Source of the DNA: an uncultured Roseburia sp.
Lineage (GTDB): Bacteria > Bacillota > Clostridia > Lachnospirales > Lachnospiraceae
Direction: 5' to 3'
Length of the DNA: 64,000 nt
NCBI GenBank assembly: GCA_947644305.1
Contig: CANRYS010000003.1
Coordinates: 1 to 64,000 of the forward strand
The translations under genes and the position numbers were made by a program. This document shows positions 1 through 10,672 of the stretch, piece after piece (the stretch's first letter is position 1; every line of letters begins with the position of its first letter). The notes below the pieces were generated by a model. That model worked only from the letters and a program-made list of their open reading frames with translations, did not search any database and was not told where the DNA came from.

Positions 1-168
1 CAGAAAACATCTGAATATTTGAGAGGTTGAGTTCAGTCTGATACGGAGCAGAGTGTCAAGAAATGCTGATTCACAAGTTTGAAAAGGAAGGAATCGAAAT
101 TCCAGAGGAAGTACAGAAAACATCTGAATATTTGAGAGGTTGAGTTCAGTCTGATACGGAGCAGAGTG
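1..168 (+). repeat. 55-bp direct repeat (1-55 and 114-168), period 113 bp, containing the 3' end of an upstream ORF (...VQKTSEYLRG*)
   Basis: cagaaaacatctgaatatttgagaggttgagttcagtctgatacggagcagagtg occurs twice identically; first copy is cut by the window start. Confidence 0.9.
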
Positions 169-176
169 AGGTTGTT

Positions 177-1886
177 ATGGGTAAATATAACTCAGCAGTA
201 CGATGTGCACAGATAAGAGAATTAATTGAAGAAAATCAGTATTTGGAGGCAATGGCAGAGATTGAAGAGATGGATTTTGAGAAGATCCCCTCCATTGCAG
301 ACATATATTTATTTGCGGATATTTTTCTTAAGGCAGAGAAACTGGATGTGGCGAAAGAGCTATATTATACCGTTTACCGCAGGACAGCTTCACGACCGGC
401 ACTGTATCGCCTGCTGATGCTGGTGATACAGATGGGAGATATCGAAGAGGCAAAGGACCTGTATCTTGCCTATGAGATCGTCGCAGGAATGACCCTTGAT
501 ACCTTTGAGCTGCGGTATCGTCTGGCAAAAGCAGAAGGGGAACCGAGAAGTCGTCTGATCGAGATTCTTGAACAGCTTAAAGAGGAGGAGTATACTGAGG
601 AATGGGGATTTCAGCTTGCCAAGCTCTATGAGATAGAGGGGCGCAAACAGGATTGTATTCGGGAGTGTGAAGATCTGGAGCGCTGGTTTGGCAGAGGTTC
701 CATCGTAGAGAAAGCGAAAGCATTAAAGAAAAAATGCAAGAGTCCTTCCTGGGTAAAACCCCAGCAGGTGGAGATTCCGGAACCAGAAAAAGAAGAACCA
801 GAACCGATATCATATGCACACGCACCGGTTGCTGTGGAAAACATTATTCCAGAGCCCAAGGCACAGGTGCAGGAGTCTATTAATGAGATAGAAGAAGACC
901 TTCCGGTCCAGGAAGAGAAGATACCAGAGTCTCAGGCAGGAAAGGAAGAAGTGCTTCCTGAGGAGGCAGTAACAGAAGTATCAGAACCAGAGCCTAAACT
1001 GGAACACGAGTCAGAGTCAAAGGCAGCAGAGCCAAGGCCAAAGTCTGAACTAGAATCGGAAGAAGAAGAGGATCTGAAAGACAGATCAAAAGATGGATTA
1101 TTTCATAAGATTGTAAACTATTTTAAGATAGATCTGGATACTTTTATCGAAGAAGAGGAAGAATTTCCAGAGGAACTGGATACCTATAAGCAGCAGTCTA
1201 CTGCCGAGATCAATGTAAAGGCAGTTCTTGCTGAGGGGGTCGATCACGTCTTGGAACAGCCGCCGCACGTACCGGAGCGGGAAGTGCTGGATGTGGAAAA
1301 GACGAAGAAACTTCCGGTGGAGTCGCTGGATGACCGGCTTCAGGAGATTGAGGAGCACAAACAGGTGATTCGCCTGGAAGATACGATGCAACAGAAACAC
1401 AAGGCGATAAAGAGCCACCCTCTTGGAAAATCCTCCACGGAGGAGGTTCATGAGGATTTCTCCAGAAATGGAATTGGTTATTTGACGCTGAAGGGGGCGA
1501 TGTACCGCCTTCGCAGGGAAGATGGGATCGTTCACTTTGCCCTGACAGGAGGAGCTGAGGGGATGTCTCTGGCAGTGGCGAAGAGACTGTGCAAAGAATT
1601 GAAGAAGAATCAGTACTTCGAAGCAAAAAATATAGGTAAGATTGAGGCCGATAAACTGGATGAAGTGAATCTGGACGAGTGGGCAGAGAAGTTTATTGGG
1701 GGCTGTATGTATATATTGGATGCACCATCCCTCACGGATACAAGTGTCAAAAATCTGATTGCCCTTATGGACCGTTATGAAAAGCAGATTGTGATCCTGT
1801 TGGAAGGCAGTTATGATGAGATGGATAGTTTTTTGAACTATCACAGAGAATTTGAAAAAAGGATAACTTATAAAGTCAGGTTGTAA
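177..1886 (+). CDS. Hypothetical protein with TPR-like helical N-terminus and Glu/Pro-rich middle
   Basis: 569-aa ORF; repeated helical pattern at N-terminus, acidic low-complexity linker. Confidence 0.8.
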   Translation: MGKYNSAVRCAQIRELIEENQYLEAMAEIEEMDFEKIPSIADIYLFADIFLKAEKLDVAKELYYTVYRRTASRPALYRLLMLVIQMGDIEEAKDLYLAYEIVAGMTLDTFELRYRLAKAEGEPRSRLIEILEQLKEEEYTEEWGFQLAKLYEIEGRKQDCIRECEDLERWFGRGSIVEKAKALKKKCKSPSWVKPQQVEIPEPEKEEPEPISYAHAPVAVENIIPEPKAQVQESINEIEEDLPVQEEKIPESQAGKEEVLPEEAVTEVSEPEPKLEHESESKAAEPRPKSELESEEEEDLKDRSKDGLFHKIVNYFKIDLDTFIEEEEEFPEELDTYKQQSTAEINVKAVLAEGVDHVLEQPPHVPEREVLDVEKTKKLPVESLDDRLQEIEEHKQVIRLEDTMQQKHKAIKSHPLGKSSTEEVHEDFSRNGIGYLTLKGAMYRLRREDGIVHFALTGGAEGMSLAVAKRLCKELKKNQYFEAKNIGKIEADKLDEVNLDEWAEKFIGGCMYILDAPSLTDTSVKNLIALMDRYEKQIVILLEGSYDEMDSFLNYHREFEKRITYKVRL

Positions 1887-1898
1887 GCGGATCACGGC

Positions 1899-1965
1899 TA
1901 TTTGTTTCTGAGCGAAAGCAAATAGCTTTGTTCCGACACGAGAAACTCTTTGAGCTTTCTCGTGC
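1899..1965. terminator. Two consecutive intergenic hairpins
   Basis: gctatttg...caaatagc and cacgagaaactctttgagctttctcgtg inverted repeats between the two CDSs. Confidence 0.5.
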
Positions 1966-2002
1966 GGTTCTTCGCGATAAATTGCTCAGAAAAGAGGATT
2001 TG

Positions 2003-2566
2003 ATGGACAAACAGGAATGGAAACCGGGAAATATGTTATACCCGGTACCGGCAGTTATGGTAAGCTGCTGCGATGAAAAAGAAATACCAAATATAATTAC
2101 CGTAGCATGGACAGGGACCATTTGTTCTGATCCGGTTATGGTATCGATCTCCGTCAGACCGGAGCGATATTCCTATGATATGATTAAGAAGACTGGAGAA
2201 TTTGTGATCAATCTTACCACGAGGGAACTGACCCGGGCTACGGACTGGTGCGGAGTGAAATCCGGGAGAGATGTGGACAAGTTCCGGGAGATGTTGCTGA
2301 CACCTGGTCTGGCGCGCCATTTGGATTATGCGCCGATCATCGTAGAGAGTCCGGTAAATCTTGAGTGTAAAGTGAGGGAAATAAAAGAGCTGGGATCACA
2401 CCACATGTTTATTGCCGAAGTTGTCGGGGTGCAGGTCAGTGAAAAATACTTAGACGAAAATGGTAAATTTTGGCTAAATCACTCGGATCTTGTGGCGTAT
2501 TCTCATGGAGAATACTTTGTTTTAGGGGAAAAAATTGGGAAATTTGGTTATTCTGTAAAGAAATGA
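2003..2566 (+). CDS. Flavin reductase family protein (FMN-binding split barrel)
   Basis: NxITVAWTGTICSDPVMVSISVRPERYSYDMIKKTGEFVINL motif; start moved to ATG 2003. Confidence 0.85.
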   Translation: MDKQEWKPGNMLYPVPAVMVSCCDEKEIPNIITVAWTGTICSDPVMVSISVRPERYSYDMIKKTGEFVINLTTRELTRATDWCGVKSGRDVDKFREMLLTPGLARHLDYAPIIVESPVNLECKVREIKELGSHHMFIAEVVGVQVSEKYLDENGKFWLNHSDLVAYSHGEYFVLGEKIGKFGYSVKK

Positions 2567-2673
2567 TAATATTTTCTTAATAAAAGTAAAGAAATTGACA
2601 TTTTACAAAATCAAGATCTGTGATATACTATATTAGTGTTGCAGAATTGTTTTTAATGGATGGAGATTTATAT

Positions 2674-3972
2674 ATGAAACAATATATTATAAAGGGCGGA
2701 CAGCCATTACGGGGAGAAGTGTTGATCGGTGGTGCAAAAAATGCCGCGCTGGGGATCATTGTAGCAGCCATTATGGCAAATGAGCCAGTGACGATCGAAA
2801 ATCTTCCCGATGTAGATGATGTTAGGGTGCTGCTGGATGCCGTAGAGGGAATTGGAGCGATCGTAGAGCGGTTTGACACACACACTGTTCGTATTAATGG
2901 TGCGCTCATTAATGATGTCAATGTCGATGATGACTATATAAGGAAAATCAGGGGATCTTACTATTTGGTAGGAGCACTTTTAGGGAAATATCGCAAAGCT
3001 GTGGTGGCACTGCCAGGAGGATGTCAGATCGGCAGCCGTCCCATCGACCAACACTTAAAGGGATTTGAACAGTTGGGAGCGAAAGTTACCATTCACAATG
3101 GAAAGATCGATGCCTGTGCAGAAAGACTCACAGGCAGTCATATATATCTGGATTGTCCCAGTGTAGGAGCTACTATAAATATTATGATGGCGGCCTGTAT
3201 GGCAGAGGGAAAGACCATTATCGAAAATCCTGCCAAGGAACCGCATATCGTTGATGTGGCCAACTTCCTGAACAGCATGGGTGCCAATATAAAAGGCGCT
3301 GGTACGGATACCATCCGTATTCGTGGCGTGGAGAGTCTTCACGGCAGCGAATACTCTATTATACCAGATCAGATCGAAGCAGGGACTTATATGATGGCGG
3401 CAGCTGCCACCGGAGGGGATGTCTATATCCGAAATGTAATTCCCAAGCATTTGGAAGCTATTACAGCCAAGTTGATCGAGATCGGCGTAAGAGTTGAGGA
3501 GTACGATGACTGTGTAAGAGTTTATTCGGATCACAGACTGGGGTATGCCAACGTGAAAACTATGCCATATCCAGGTTTTCCTACCGATATGCAGCCTCAA
3601 ATGGTGACATTGCTTGCCCTTTCCATGGGAGTGAGCATCGTAACGGAGACCATATTTGAGACACGTTTCAAATATATCAGTGAGCTTCGGAGGATGGGTG
3701 CCAATATCAATGTAGAGGGAAATGCAGCGATTATTACCGGAGTTGAAGACTTTACCGGCGCTGTGGTGAGTGCTCCAGATCTGCGTGCTGGGGCGGCCCT
3801 GGTGATCGCCGGGCTGGTGGCAGATGGATTTACGACCGTAGAACAGATACAATATATAGAGCGAGGATACGAAGACTTTGAGGAGAAGCTGAGAGGATTG
3901 GGAGGAGTTATCGAAAAATTTGACGCCGAAGATGAGAGAGCGGTGAAAAAATTTAAACTCAAGGTAGGCTGA
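2674..3972 (+). CDS. murA: UDP-N-acetylglucosamine 1-carboxyvinyltransferase
   Basis: GGAKNAAL and LPGGCQIGSRPIDQH (active-site Cys loop) motifs. Confidence 0.95.
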   Translation: MKQYIIKGGQPLRGEVLIGGAKNAALGIIVAAIMANEPVTIENLPDVDDVRVLLDAVEGIGAIVERFDTHTVRINGALINDVNVDDDYIRKIRGSYYLVGALLGKYRKAVVALPGGCQIGSRPIDQHLKGFEQLGAKVTIHNGKIDACAERLTGSHIYLDCPSVGATINIMMAACMAEGKTIIENPAKEPHIVDVANFLNSMGANIKGAGTDTIRIRGVESLHGSEYSIIPDQIEAGTYMMAAAATGGDVYIRNVIPKHLEAITAKLIEIGVRVEEYDDCVRVYSDHRLGYANVKTMPYPGFPTDMQPQMVTLLALSMGVSIVTETIFETRFKYISELRRMGANINVEGNAAIITGVEDFTGAVVSAPDLRAGAALVIAGLVADGFTTVEQIQYIERGYEDFEEKLRGLGGVIEKFDAEDERAVKKFKLKVG

Positions 3973-4141
3973 TTCTATAAGTCAAATCACTTGTACCGTT
4001 GTTATAAGCGGGTTCCAGACTAAAAAAAACGTCCATTCTATGAGTGGGCGTTCTATATTATCATGTGGCCTGGAAATGGGTGGAAGGATACTTTTAAATA
4101 TGCAGTGATCGTTTTGAAGGGGCACAAAAGGAGGAGAAAAA

Positions 4142-5068
4142 ATGCAAGGAAAAGTACAGCAGATATTGGATGAGGTGGGAAAGGTGATCCGTGGAAAGGA
4201 TGAGGCGATCCGCCTTGTTTTGACAGCGATTCTTGCCAAAGGACATATTTTGATCGAAGACATTCCCGGGGTGGGAAAAACAACGTTGGCAGTGGCATTT
4301 TCCCGGGCAATGGAGCTGACGGAGAGGCGTCTGCAGTTTACCCCGGACGTACTTCCCAGTGATGTGGTGGGGTTTAATATGCTGGATGCCGATGGGGAGA
4401 TGCAGTACAAGCCGGGAGCGATCCTTTGCAATCTGCTATTGGCAGATGAGATCAACCGTACTTCCACCAAGACGCAGTCGGCGCTTTTGGAGGTAATGGA
4501 AGAGGGACAGGTAACGGTAGACGGCGTGACGAGGCAGTTGCCCAATCCATTTGTTGTCGTTGCTACCCAGAATCCGGTGGGATCTGCTGGTACCCAGATG
4601 CTTCCAGAATCCCAGCTAGATCGTTTTATGATTCGGATCTCCATGGGATATCCAGAGATGGAAGAAGAGATGCGTCTGATCAAGGAGCGCCAGGAAGCGA
4701 ATCCCATTGACTACATACAGGAAATTATTACTAAACAAGAGTTATTGGAAATGCAGGAGCAGGTGCGTTCAGTATTCGTAGATGATAAGGTGCTGAAGTA
4801 TCTGTCAAAGATCGTGGTTGCTACCAGAAATCATTCCATGTTGTCTCTGGGAATCAGTCCCAGGGGAACTCTCGCCTTTGTGGACATGTCAAAGGGGCAT
4901 GCTTTTATGAGCGGAAGGGATTATGTGCTGCCGGAGGATGTAAAAAAGGTGGCAAAAGCGGTTCTTGCCCACCGCCTTCTTTTGAACGGAAAGGCACGTA
5001 TGAGCCATGTGACAGCGGAAGATATCGTAGGTGAAATTGTAGAGAAAACCCAGGCACCGAAACTGTAA
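4142..5068 (+). CDS. MoxR family AAA ATPase
   Basis: Walker A GVGKTTLA, LLADEINRTSTKTQSALLEVMEE. Confidence 0.95.
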   Translation: MQGKVQQILDEVGKVIRGKDEAIRLVLTAILAKGHILIEDIPGVGKTTLAVAFSRAMELTERRLQFTPDVLPSDVVGFNMLDADGEMQYKPGAILCNLLLADEINRTSTKTQSALLEVMEEGQVTVDGVTRQLPNPFVVVATQNPVGSAGTQMLPESQLDRFMIRISMGYPEMEEEMRLIKERQEANPIDYIQEIITKQELLEMQEQVRSVFVDDKVLKYLSKIVVATRNHSMLSLGISPRGTLAFVDMSKGHAFMSGRDYVLPEDVKKVAKAVLAHRLLLNGKARMSHVTAEDIVGEIVEKTQAPKL

Positions 5069-5162
5069 TCCAGGTACGTTACGTAGTATCTGTGGTTTGA
5101 CACCGGATCACCGGTGGAGAAGAACAGGAGTGTTACAGAACTTACAGATGGGAGGTGCCGGG

Positions 5163-6257
5163 ATGACGTTTGGTACTCTGATTTATTTTTTTATATTATT
5201 GACGGGGCTTCTTATTTCGGTGGTATGCCTGCAATACGGTACCGTGGCAGTGATGGGGGCTTTGATCATCGTGCCTGTGTTTATGCTGGCATTTCTAATT
5301 GTCATGCGCTACCATACAACGGTGGAGGTAGAGTGCAAAAATCCCCTAGCAGAAAAAGACTCTATGGAAAAACCGGCGCGGGCGACGATCGCCTTGTCGG
5401 TGGAAAATAATGGGAAATTCCTTCCGATTTCTAAGGGGATCGCCTGGGTTCGCTATGAGAATTTTTTCTCAGGAGAAAAGGGAAATATGAAAGTGAGGTT
5501 TTCTGTCGATACGGGGAAACGAAGAGGACGAAGGATTCCGGTGGTGATTCATCACTGCGGCAACGTGTCGATCCAGGTGGAGAAAGTCAGGATCTACGAC
5601 TATCTCAACCTTTTTGCTACTACCATTGGGAAAAATTATGAGGTACAGGATGTGCTTGTCATGCCACCTTTAAAAGAGATCTATCTTGGAAAAGATCGTT
5701 GGTATAACGAGACAAATGAAGACAGCGATCGCTTTTCCCTGTACAAAAAAGGAGATGATCCCTCCGAGATCTTTGATATCCGGGATTTTAAGGATGGCGA
5801 CCGAATTCAGCAGATTCACTGGAAGCTCAGCAGCAAAGCGGGACATTATATGGTAAAGGACGGAAGCCTTCCTCTGGCAAAAGCAGTACATATTTTTCTG
5901 GATCTGTGCGCTGGAGATGCACAGACGGCGGATCTGCTCGTACAGGGAATATATTCTGTATCCATGGAATTGATGGCACAGGGAGTACCCCAGCATTATA
6001 TCTGGTATGACAGCATCAATGAAATTATTCAGGAGAAGTTGATTGAGCATGAGGAAGAATTGTTCTGGATGTTTGAGGATCTGTTTAAGTGCAGGATTAC
6101 GAAGGATCCGGAGGAACTGATCCGGGCATACATCGATTGGGAAGATGGGCGCCCTAAGGAATCCGGGCTTTATCTCACGGTCGCGGATCATCTGGAGTCA
6201 GATTTGGATGGACTTGGAATTGGAGAACTGATGGTTCTTGATTTACGGGAGGATTAG
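5163..6257 (+). CDS. DUF58 domain-containing protein
   Basis: DPSEIFDIRDFKDGDRIQQIHWKLSSK motif; two N-terminal TM segments; sits between MoxR and transglutaminase genes. Confidence 0.9.
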   Translation: MTFGTLIYFFILLTGLLISVVCLQYGTVAVMGALIIVPVFMLAFLIVMRYHTTVEVECKNPLAEKDSMEKPARATIALSVENNGKFLPISKGIAWVRYENFFSGEKGNMKVRFSVDTGKRRGRRIPVVIHHCGNVSIQVEKVRIYDYLNLFATTIGKNYEVQDVLVMPPLKEIYLGKDRWYNETNEDSDRFSLYKKGDDPSEIFDIRDFKDGDRIQQIHWKLSSKAGHYMVKDGSLPLAKAVHIFLDLCAGDAQTADLLVQGIYSVSMELMAQGVPQHYIWYDSINEIIQEKLIEHEEELFWMFEDLFKCRITKDPEELIRAYIDWEDGRPKESGLYLTVADHLESDLDGLGIGELMVLDLRED

Positions 6258-6268
6258 GAGGTACCATT

Positions 6269-8764
6269 ATGAAAAACGGCAAGATAGTGAATTTCATATT
6301 GGAAATCAGCCAGGTATTTCTTGTATTCCTGGGGGTATACTCGGCAGTGATGTGTGCAACACTAAGCCTTTCTCTGCCGGTGAATCGCACGGTGGCGACG
6401 CTGGTCCTTCTCAGTGCCGCATTTTTATTTTATGGTTTGTTCACGGTGTTAGAAACCTTCCGCCGCGGAAAGTTTTATGGAATGCTCGGTATCACCGCAT
6501 TTGTGATCCTGGTTATTCTCCGGTTTCGCATCGTTCTCTTGAAAGGTGCCATAACGATCATCAATACCTATTTAAAGGAATTTATGAATTACACCCAGAG
6601 TAGTATCACTCTGTTATCAAGTAAGGGATTTGCCGGGGAAAGCGCAGGACTGGAGTACTGTACCACGCTTGTCACGATACTTGTCGCCGGTTATCTCATC
6701 GCGTTGATCAGCAGTTGTTTTTATCGGAAGAGACGGTCTTCGGTCTATATGGGAGCTACGATACTTTTCTTTCTGGTGCCAGTATCAGTGGGAAAGATCG
6801 GATATTTTTCCAATGTAATTACATACATTTTTGCTTCGATGGCGGTGGTGGGAACACGTTTTCTTCGTTCGGATACGACGGATAAACGGATGCGCCAGAA
6901 GCTTTCTCTGGTTCTGACAGGAGTTGGTGTGGCAGCGGGCTTGGTGACATGGCTGTTTTTACCACCACAGAGATACGATGCCAATATGGATCAGATCGTG
7001 GAGATCAAAAATTCTGCTCTCGCCCTCACGACATGGGAAAAGGAAGATCTTATGACATGGTTCCGGGAATATTTCAGTGGCGATGTTATGGAATATGGTA
7101 AGATTGGCAAAAAGAACAGTGTCAAACGAAGCGGAAAGAAACTGTTGAAGATCAGCGGTGATTTTGACACAAATCATGGTTTATATTTGAAAGGCTATAC
7201 CGGTGCGGTGTATTCAGACAATCGGTGGCGCCAGATCAAGGATGAGGACGGGCAGTTCGAGAAAGAACGGGATCAGATGGCCGCGGATGGATTATCTGTG
7301 GACAACTGGCATACAGTTCTCCGAAACCAGATCGGTGACAGCCAGACCACAGGAAATGATAAATTGTGGTCTTCTGGAAAGCTCACCATCCGTAACCTGG
7401 CTTTTGGATATGGAAATTATATTATTCCCTACTTCCCCACCACTTCCTTTTTCTCTACTGGTGGGCGAATGGAGAACACCGTCCCTGGGATTCAGTATGA
7501 GACGGAGTATTTTCCATTTCTTTGCACAGAGTTAAAGAGCGGTGTGGCGGCCAACAGCTATCGCCTTGCGGCCAACGAATACTGGGTGAATTCTCAGGCG
7601 AACCGGGAACGGCTGGAAAATTTTGCGAAGAAATATTATACCAGTGTTCCAGAGGAAGTATCTGGGATTGTAGACCAGTATAAGAATTACCTGAATTCCC
7701 AGAATGGACTTCTGGATCAGTATAACCAGGGAACAGCTTCCCTGTATCAGATCATTGAAGAGACTCGCAACTTTATCATGAATGATACAAAGTATACTCT
7801 TTCACCAGGAAAAACGCCGGGTGATGAGGATGCGGTCCAGTATTTTCTTGTCTCCAATAAAAAAGGGTACAGCAATCACTATGCCACAGCGGCGGCAGTA
7901 CTGCTGCGGAGTATCGGGATTCCTGCACGATATGCCGAGGGGGTATATATCAGCAAGGAAAAGCTGGCGGATGTGAGAAATGCGTCCACAGAGATCGAGG
8001 TGACCGATAAAAACCTCCATGCCTGGGCAGAGGTATACCAGGAGAATTATGGATTTGTTCCTTTTGAATTCACACCGGGAATTGGTGAGGAAGACGCAGA
8101 GGAGTCCCAGGTGACAGAGGAAGATGACAACAATAATGGCACCAATCAGGGTCAAAATCAAGGAGGATCAGACGCCGCTTCACCCCAGTTGCCTACCCCA
8201 ACTCCAGAAGACAATGAAATGGAATTTGAAAATATCGAGACAGATAATTATAATCACGATAAGGATGAAGAGGAGGCAGAGGTTGCCGAACCTGAATCGG
8301 AAGCTAAGAAAGACAAGACAAAGAAAGAAGCCTCTGGCGGTATGGTATGGTGGAAGGTTCTGCTTTGGATACTACTTGGACTGGTTCTATTTGCTGTAGC
8401 GGCAGAAGGACAGCGCCGGCTGAGATTCCTTATTTTTGAAAAAAATATAAAGAAGAAGAAACATGGCAGACAGATCATCATATATTATCGGCATCTGGAA
8501 CCGGTGCTGAATCACGCTGGGATCCGCTACCGTGGGCAGAGTGTAGAAGAATTTGCTGAAATGATCTCACAAACCTATGGAATGAAGCAGGAAGAAGCGT
8601 ATGAATTTGTGTCCATCGTGTTTTGTGCAAGTTTCAGCGTGAAAGTTTTTGACCGGGAAGAGATGCTTCGATTCTGGAAATTATGCCGTCTGATCCGCCA
8701 TAAGATCTATGCCGGTCAGCGGGGTATAAAAAAACTGTATTATATGTATGTGTATTGTCTGTAG
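6269..8764 (+). CDS. Transglutaminase-like (TgpA-type) membrane protein
   Basis: N-terminal TM helices, VLLRSIGIPARYAEGVYI...NLHAWAEVYQENYGFVPFEFTPG transglutaminase core, C-terminal TM. Confidence 0.92.
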   Translation: MKNGKIVNFILEISQVFLVFLGVYSAVMCATLSLSLPVNRTVATLVLLSAAFLFYGLFTVLETFRRGKFYGMLGITAFVILVILRFRIVLLKGAITIINTYLKEFMNYTQSSITLLSSKGFAGESAGLEYCTTLVTILVAGYLIALISSCFYRKRRSSVYMGATILFFLVPVSVGKIGYFSNVITYIFASMAVVGTRFLRSDTTDKRMRQKLSLVLTGVGVAAGLVTWLFLPPQRYDANMDQIVEIKNSALALTTWEKEDLMTWFREYFSGDVMEYGKIGKKNSVKRSGKKLLKISGDFDTNHGLYLKGYTGAVYSDNRWRQIKDEDGQFEKERDQMAADGLSVDNWHTVLRNQIGDSQTTGNDKLWSSGKLTIRNLAFGYGNYIIPYFPTTSFFSTGGRMENTVPGIQYETEYFPFLCTELKSGVAANSYRLAANEYWVNSQANRERLENFAKKYYTSVPEEVSGIVDQYKNYLNSQNGLLDQYNQGTASLYQIIEETRNFIMNDTKYTLSPGKTPGDEDAVQYFLVSNKKGYSNHYATAAAVLLRSIGIPARYAEGVYISKEKLADVRNASTEIEVTDKNLHAWAEVYQENYGFVPFEFTPGIGEEDAEESQVTEEDDNNNGTNQGQNQGGSDAASPQLPTPTPEDNEMEFENIETDNYNHDKDEEEAEVAEPESEAKKDKTKKEASGGMVWWKVLLWILLGLVLFAVAAEGQRRLRFLIFEKNIKKKKHGRQIIIYYRHLEPVLNHAGIRYRGQSVEEFAEMISQTYGMKQEEAYEFVSIVFCASFSVKVFDREEMLRFWKLCRLIRHKIYAGQRGIKKLYYMYVYCL

Positions 8765-8799
8765 CCCGAAAGCAGTTTTCAGACACACCCTAGGGAAAA

Positions 8800-8868
8800 A
8801 AGAATCCCGAACCAATCTGTGGAAACTTAGTGTTTGTTAAGTTTCCGGCGAATTGGTTTGGGATTCTT
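8800..8868. terminator. Long bidirectional terminator with nested hairpin
   Basis: aagaatcccgaaccaat...attggtttgggattctt enclosing ggaaactta...taagtttcc, between convergent genes. Confidence 0.85.
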
Positions 8869-9021
8869 CTATTCTACACGATGTTTTAGGATGATTTCTT
8901 CAAAACGACGGTTGGAAGCCTGCATCTCCGCTTCAGTTTCGAGAATCTCGATCTCTGAGTTCTCCTGATCCAGCTCTTCCAGAAGGTCGAATAGATCATC
9001 ATCTGTGAAAAATGTCTCCAT
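8869..9021 (-). CDS. Small acidic hypothetical protein (METFFTDDDLFDLLEELDQ...)
   Basis: Short ORF with likely RBS upstream of METFF start. Confidence 0.55.
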   Translation of the reverse strand: METFFTDDDLFDLLEELDQENSEIEILETEAEMQASNRRFEEIILKHRVE

Positions 9022-9105
9022 GTGCCCTCCTTGTTCTACCGCTTGTTGTATACACAGTGTAGCACATCTGGTGGTTTTAAACAAGAGAATTCTAAGAGTT
9101 TATAA

Positions 9106-10527
9106 CTATTTTACTTTTTCCGAATGAGGAAGACTGATCCGGCAGAACCGCCTCATAAACTGCTTGTAGTTGAAAGGAATCAGTGGATAAATATAACTTT
9201 TTCCAGAAATTGTCTTGTTGCGCACGATGCAGAGAATCGTGAGAACAATGCCAGCGGCATAACCATACACGTGAAAGGCTGCTGTCAGGCAGATCAGGAT
9301 AAGTCGCATAAATTTCAGGGCATAGCCGAGCTCAAAACTCACCTGCGTGTAGTTGGCGACGGCCACGAATGCCATGTAGAGCATGATCTCAGAATTGAAC
9401 CAGCCGGAACTAACGGTATAATCTCCCAGAACAATGCCGGCTACGACACTGAGGGGCGTACTGAACATGGTAGGTGTGTTCAGAGAAGCCAGGCGCAGAC
9501 CGTCAATAGCGAATTCCAGTATGAGTAGCTGCATAAAGATCGGTATATTGATGGGGTCTTCAATAACGATAAAGGAAAGGCATTCCGGGATCCATTCCGG
9601 TTTCATAAATAGCAGTAAAAAGGTTGGGGTCAGCAGTACGGCAAGGATGTTGATGATGATTCGGGAAATCCTCAGATACGTACCAGTAACCGGAGGAAAA
9701 TAATAATCATCTGCATCTTCGATAATATCAAAGACAGATGTCGGGAGAATCATTGCCGACGGAGAGGTGTCTACCAAGAGCACAATACTGCCCTCTAAGA
9801 TGCTGGCAGCAGTGGTGTCTGGACGTTCCGTAAACTTGAATTTTGGAAAGGGATTGTACCATTTGTGCTGATAAAGACATTCTGCCAGGCTTTCCTGATT
9901 CATGGTCAGGGCGTCTATATCAATCTTGCTCAGCCGGTTTTTGATGTCTTGTAACATCTTAGGTTCCACCCTGTCAGACATATAGGCGAGAACTACGTCG
10001 GTTCGGGAGCTGCGGCCTACTGTGTTCATTTCCATCACGAGCTTAGGGGAGCGAATTCGGCGCCGGATCAGTGCGGTATTATACACAACGGTCTCTACAA
10101 AACCATCTTTGGAGCCTCGCATAACCTTATCTTTTTCTGGTTCGTCCACCCCTCTGGCTGGATACGTACGAAAGTCCATGGCAAGAAATTTATCATAGCC
10201 ATCGATCATCAGAATCGGAACGCCAGACAGTGTTCTCTGAATTAGAGCATTTTCATCTGATATGAGGTCAATTTCCCCGTAGGGAAGAGCATTTTTTAGA
10301 AAATCATGGGCTGTCTCCGGCATTTGTTCCGGGGTCAATTTGTAAAGATATTCTAATATCTTTTCCATAACTTCATCTTTACAGAAGCCATCAATAAAAT
10401 AAAAACAAGCCGCTCGGCCACCGATCGTCACCACCCTGTAGATCAGATCGAAACTTTTGTCCACCTGAAAAAGTTCGTCGATCATTTTTTTATTCGTGTT
10501 AAAATCTTTGGAAAAAGTCTCAGACAT
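9106..10527 (-). CDS. GerA family spore germination protein (A subunit type)
   Basis: VVTIGGRAACFYFIDGFCKDEVMEKIL; VLLVDTSPSAMILPTSVFDIIEDADDYY; C-terminal TM domain. Confidence 0.92.
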   Translation of the reverse strand: MSETFSKDFNTNKKMIDELFQVDKSFDLIYRVVTIGGRAACFYFIDGFCKDEVMEKILEYLYKLTPEQMPETAHDFLKNALPYGEIDLISDENALIQRTLSGVPILMIDGYDKFLAMDFRTYPARGVDEPEKDKVMRGSKDGFVETVVYNTALIRRRIRSPKLVMEMNTVGRSSRTDVVLAYMSDRVEPKMLQDIKNRLSKIDIDALTMNQESLAECLYQHKWYNPFPKFKFTERPDTTAASILEGSIVLLVDTSPSAMILPTSVFDIIEDADDYYFPPVTGTYLRISRIIINILAVLLTPTFLLLFMKPEWIPECLSFIVIEDPINIPIFMQLLILEFAIDGLRLASLNTPTMFSTPLSVVAGIVLGDYTVSSGWFNSEIMLYMAFVAVANYTQVSFELGYALKFMRLILICLTAAFHVYGYAAGIVLTILCIVRNKTISGKSYIYPLIPFNYKQFMRRFCRISLPHSEKVK

Positions 10528-10672
10528 CCGTGCTGCCTCCTCTGACGATTTTGTTTTTCTGATTTATTATGACCAGCCACGAATTAAATATACTTGTTTA
10601 TGAAAAATATTGCTTTATCTGTAAAAATTTTATATAATGTTAAGAAAGAGCTCAAAGGAGGAATTGGTCGGC

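Noticed and set aside
1098-1895. 265-aa antisense ORF opposite the first CDS
   Set aside because: Overlaps a well-supported sense gene fully; composition not protein-like
3055-3852. 265-aa antisense ORF within murA
   Set aside because: murA is unambiguous on the + strand; antisense ORF lacks recognisable family
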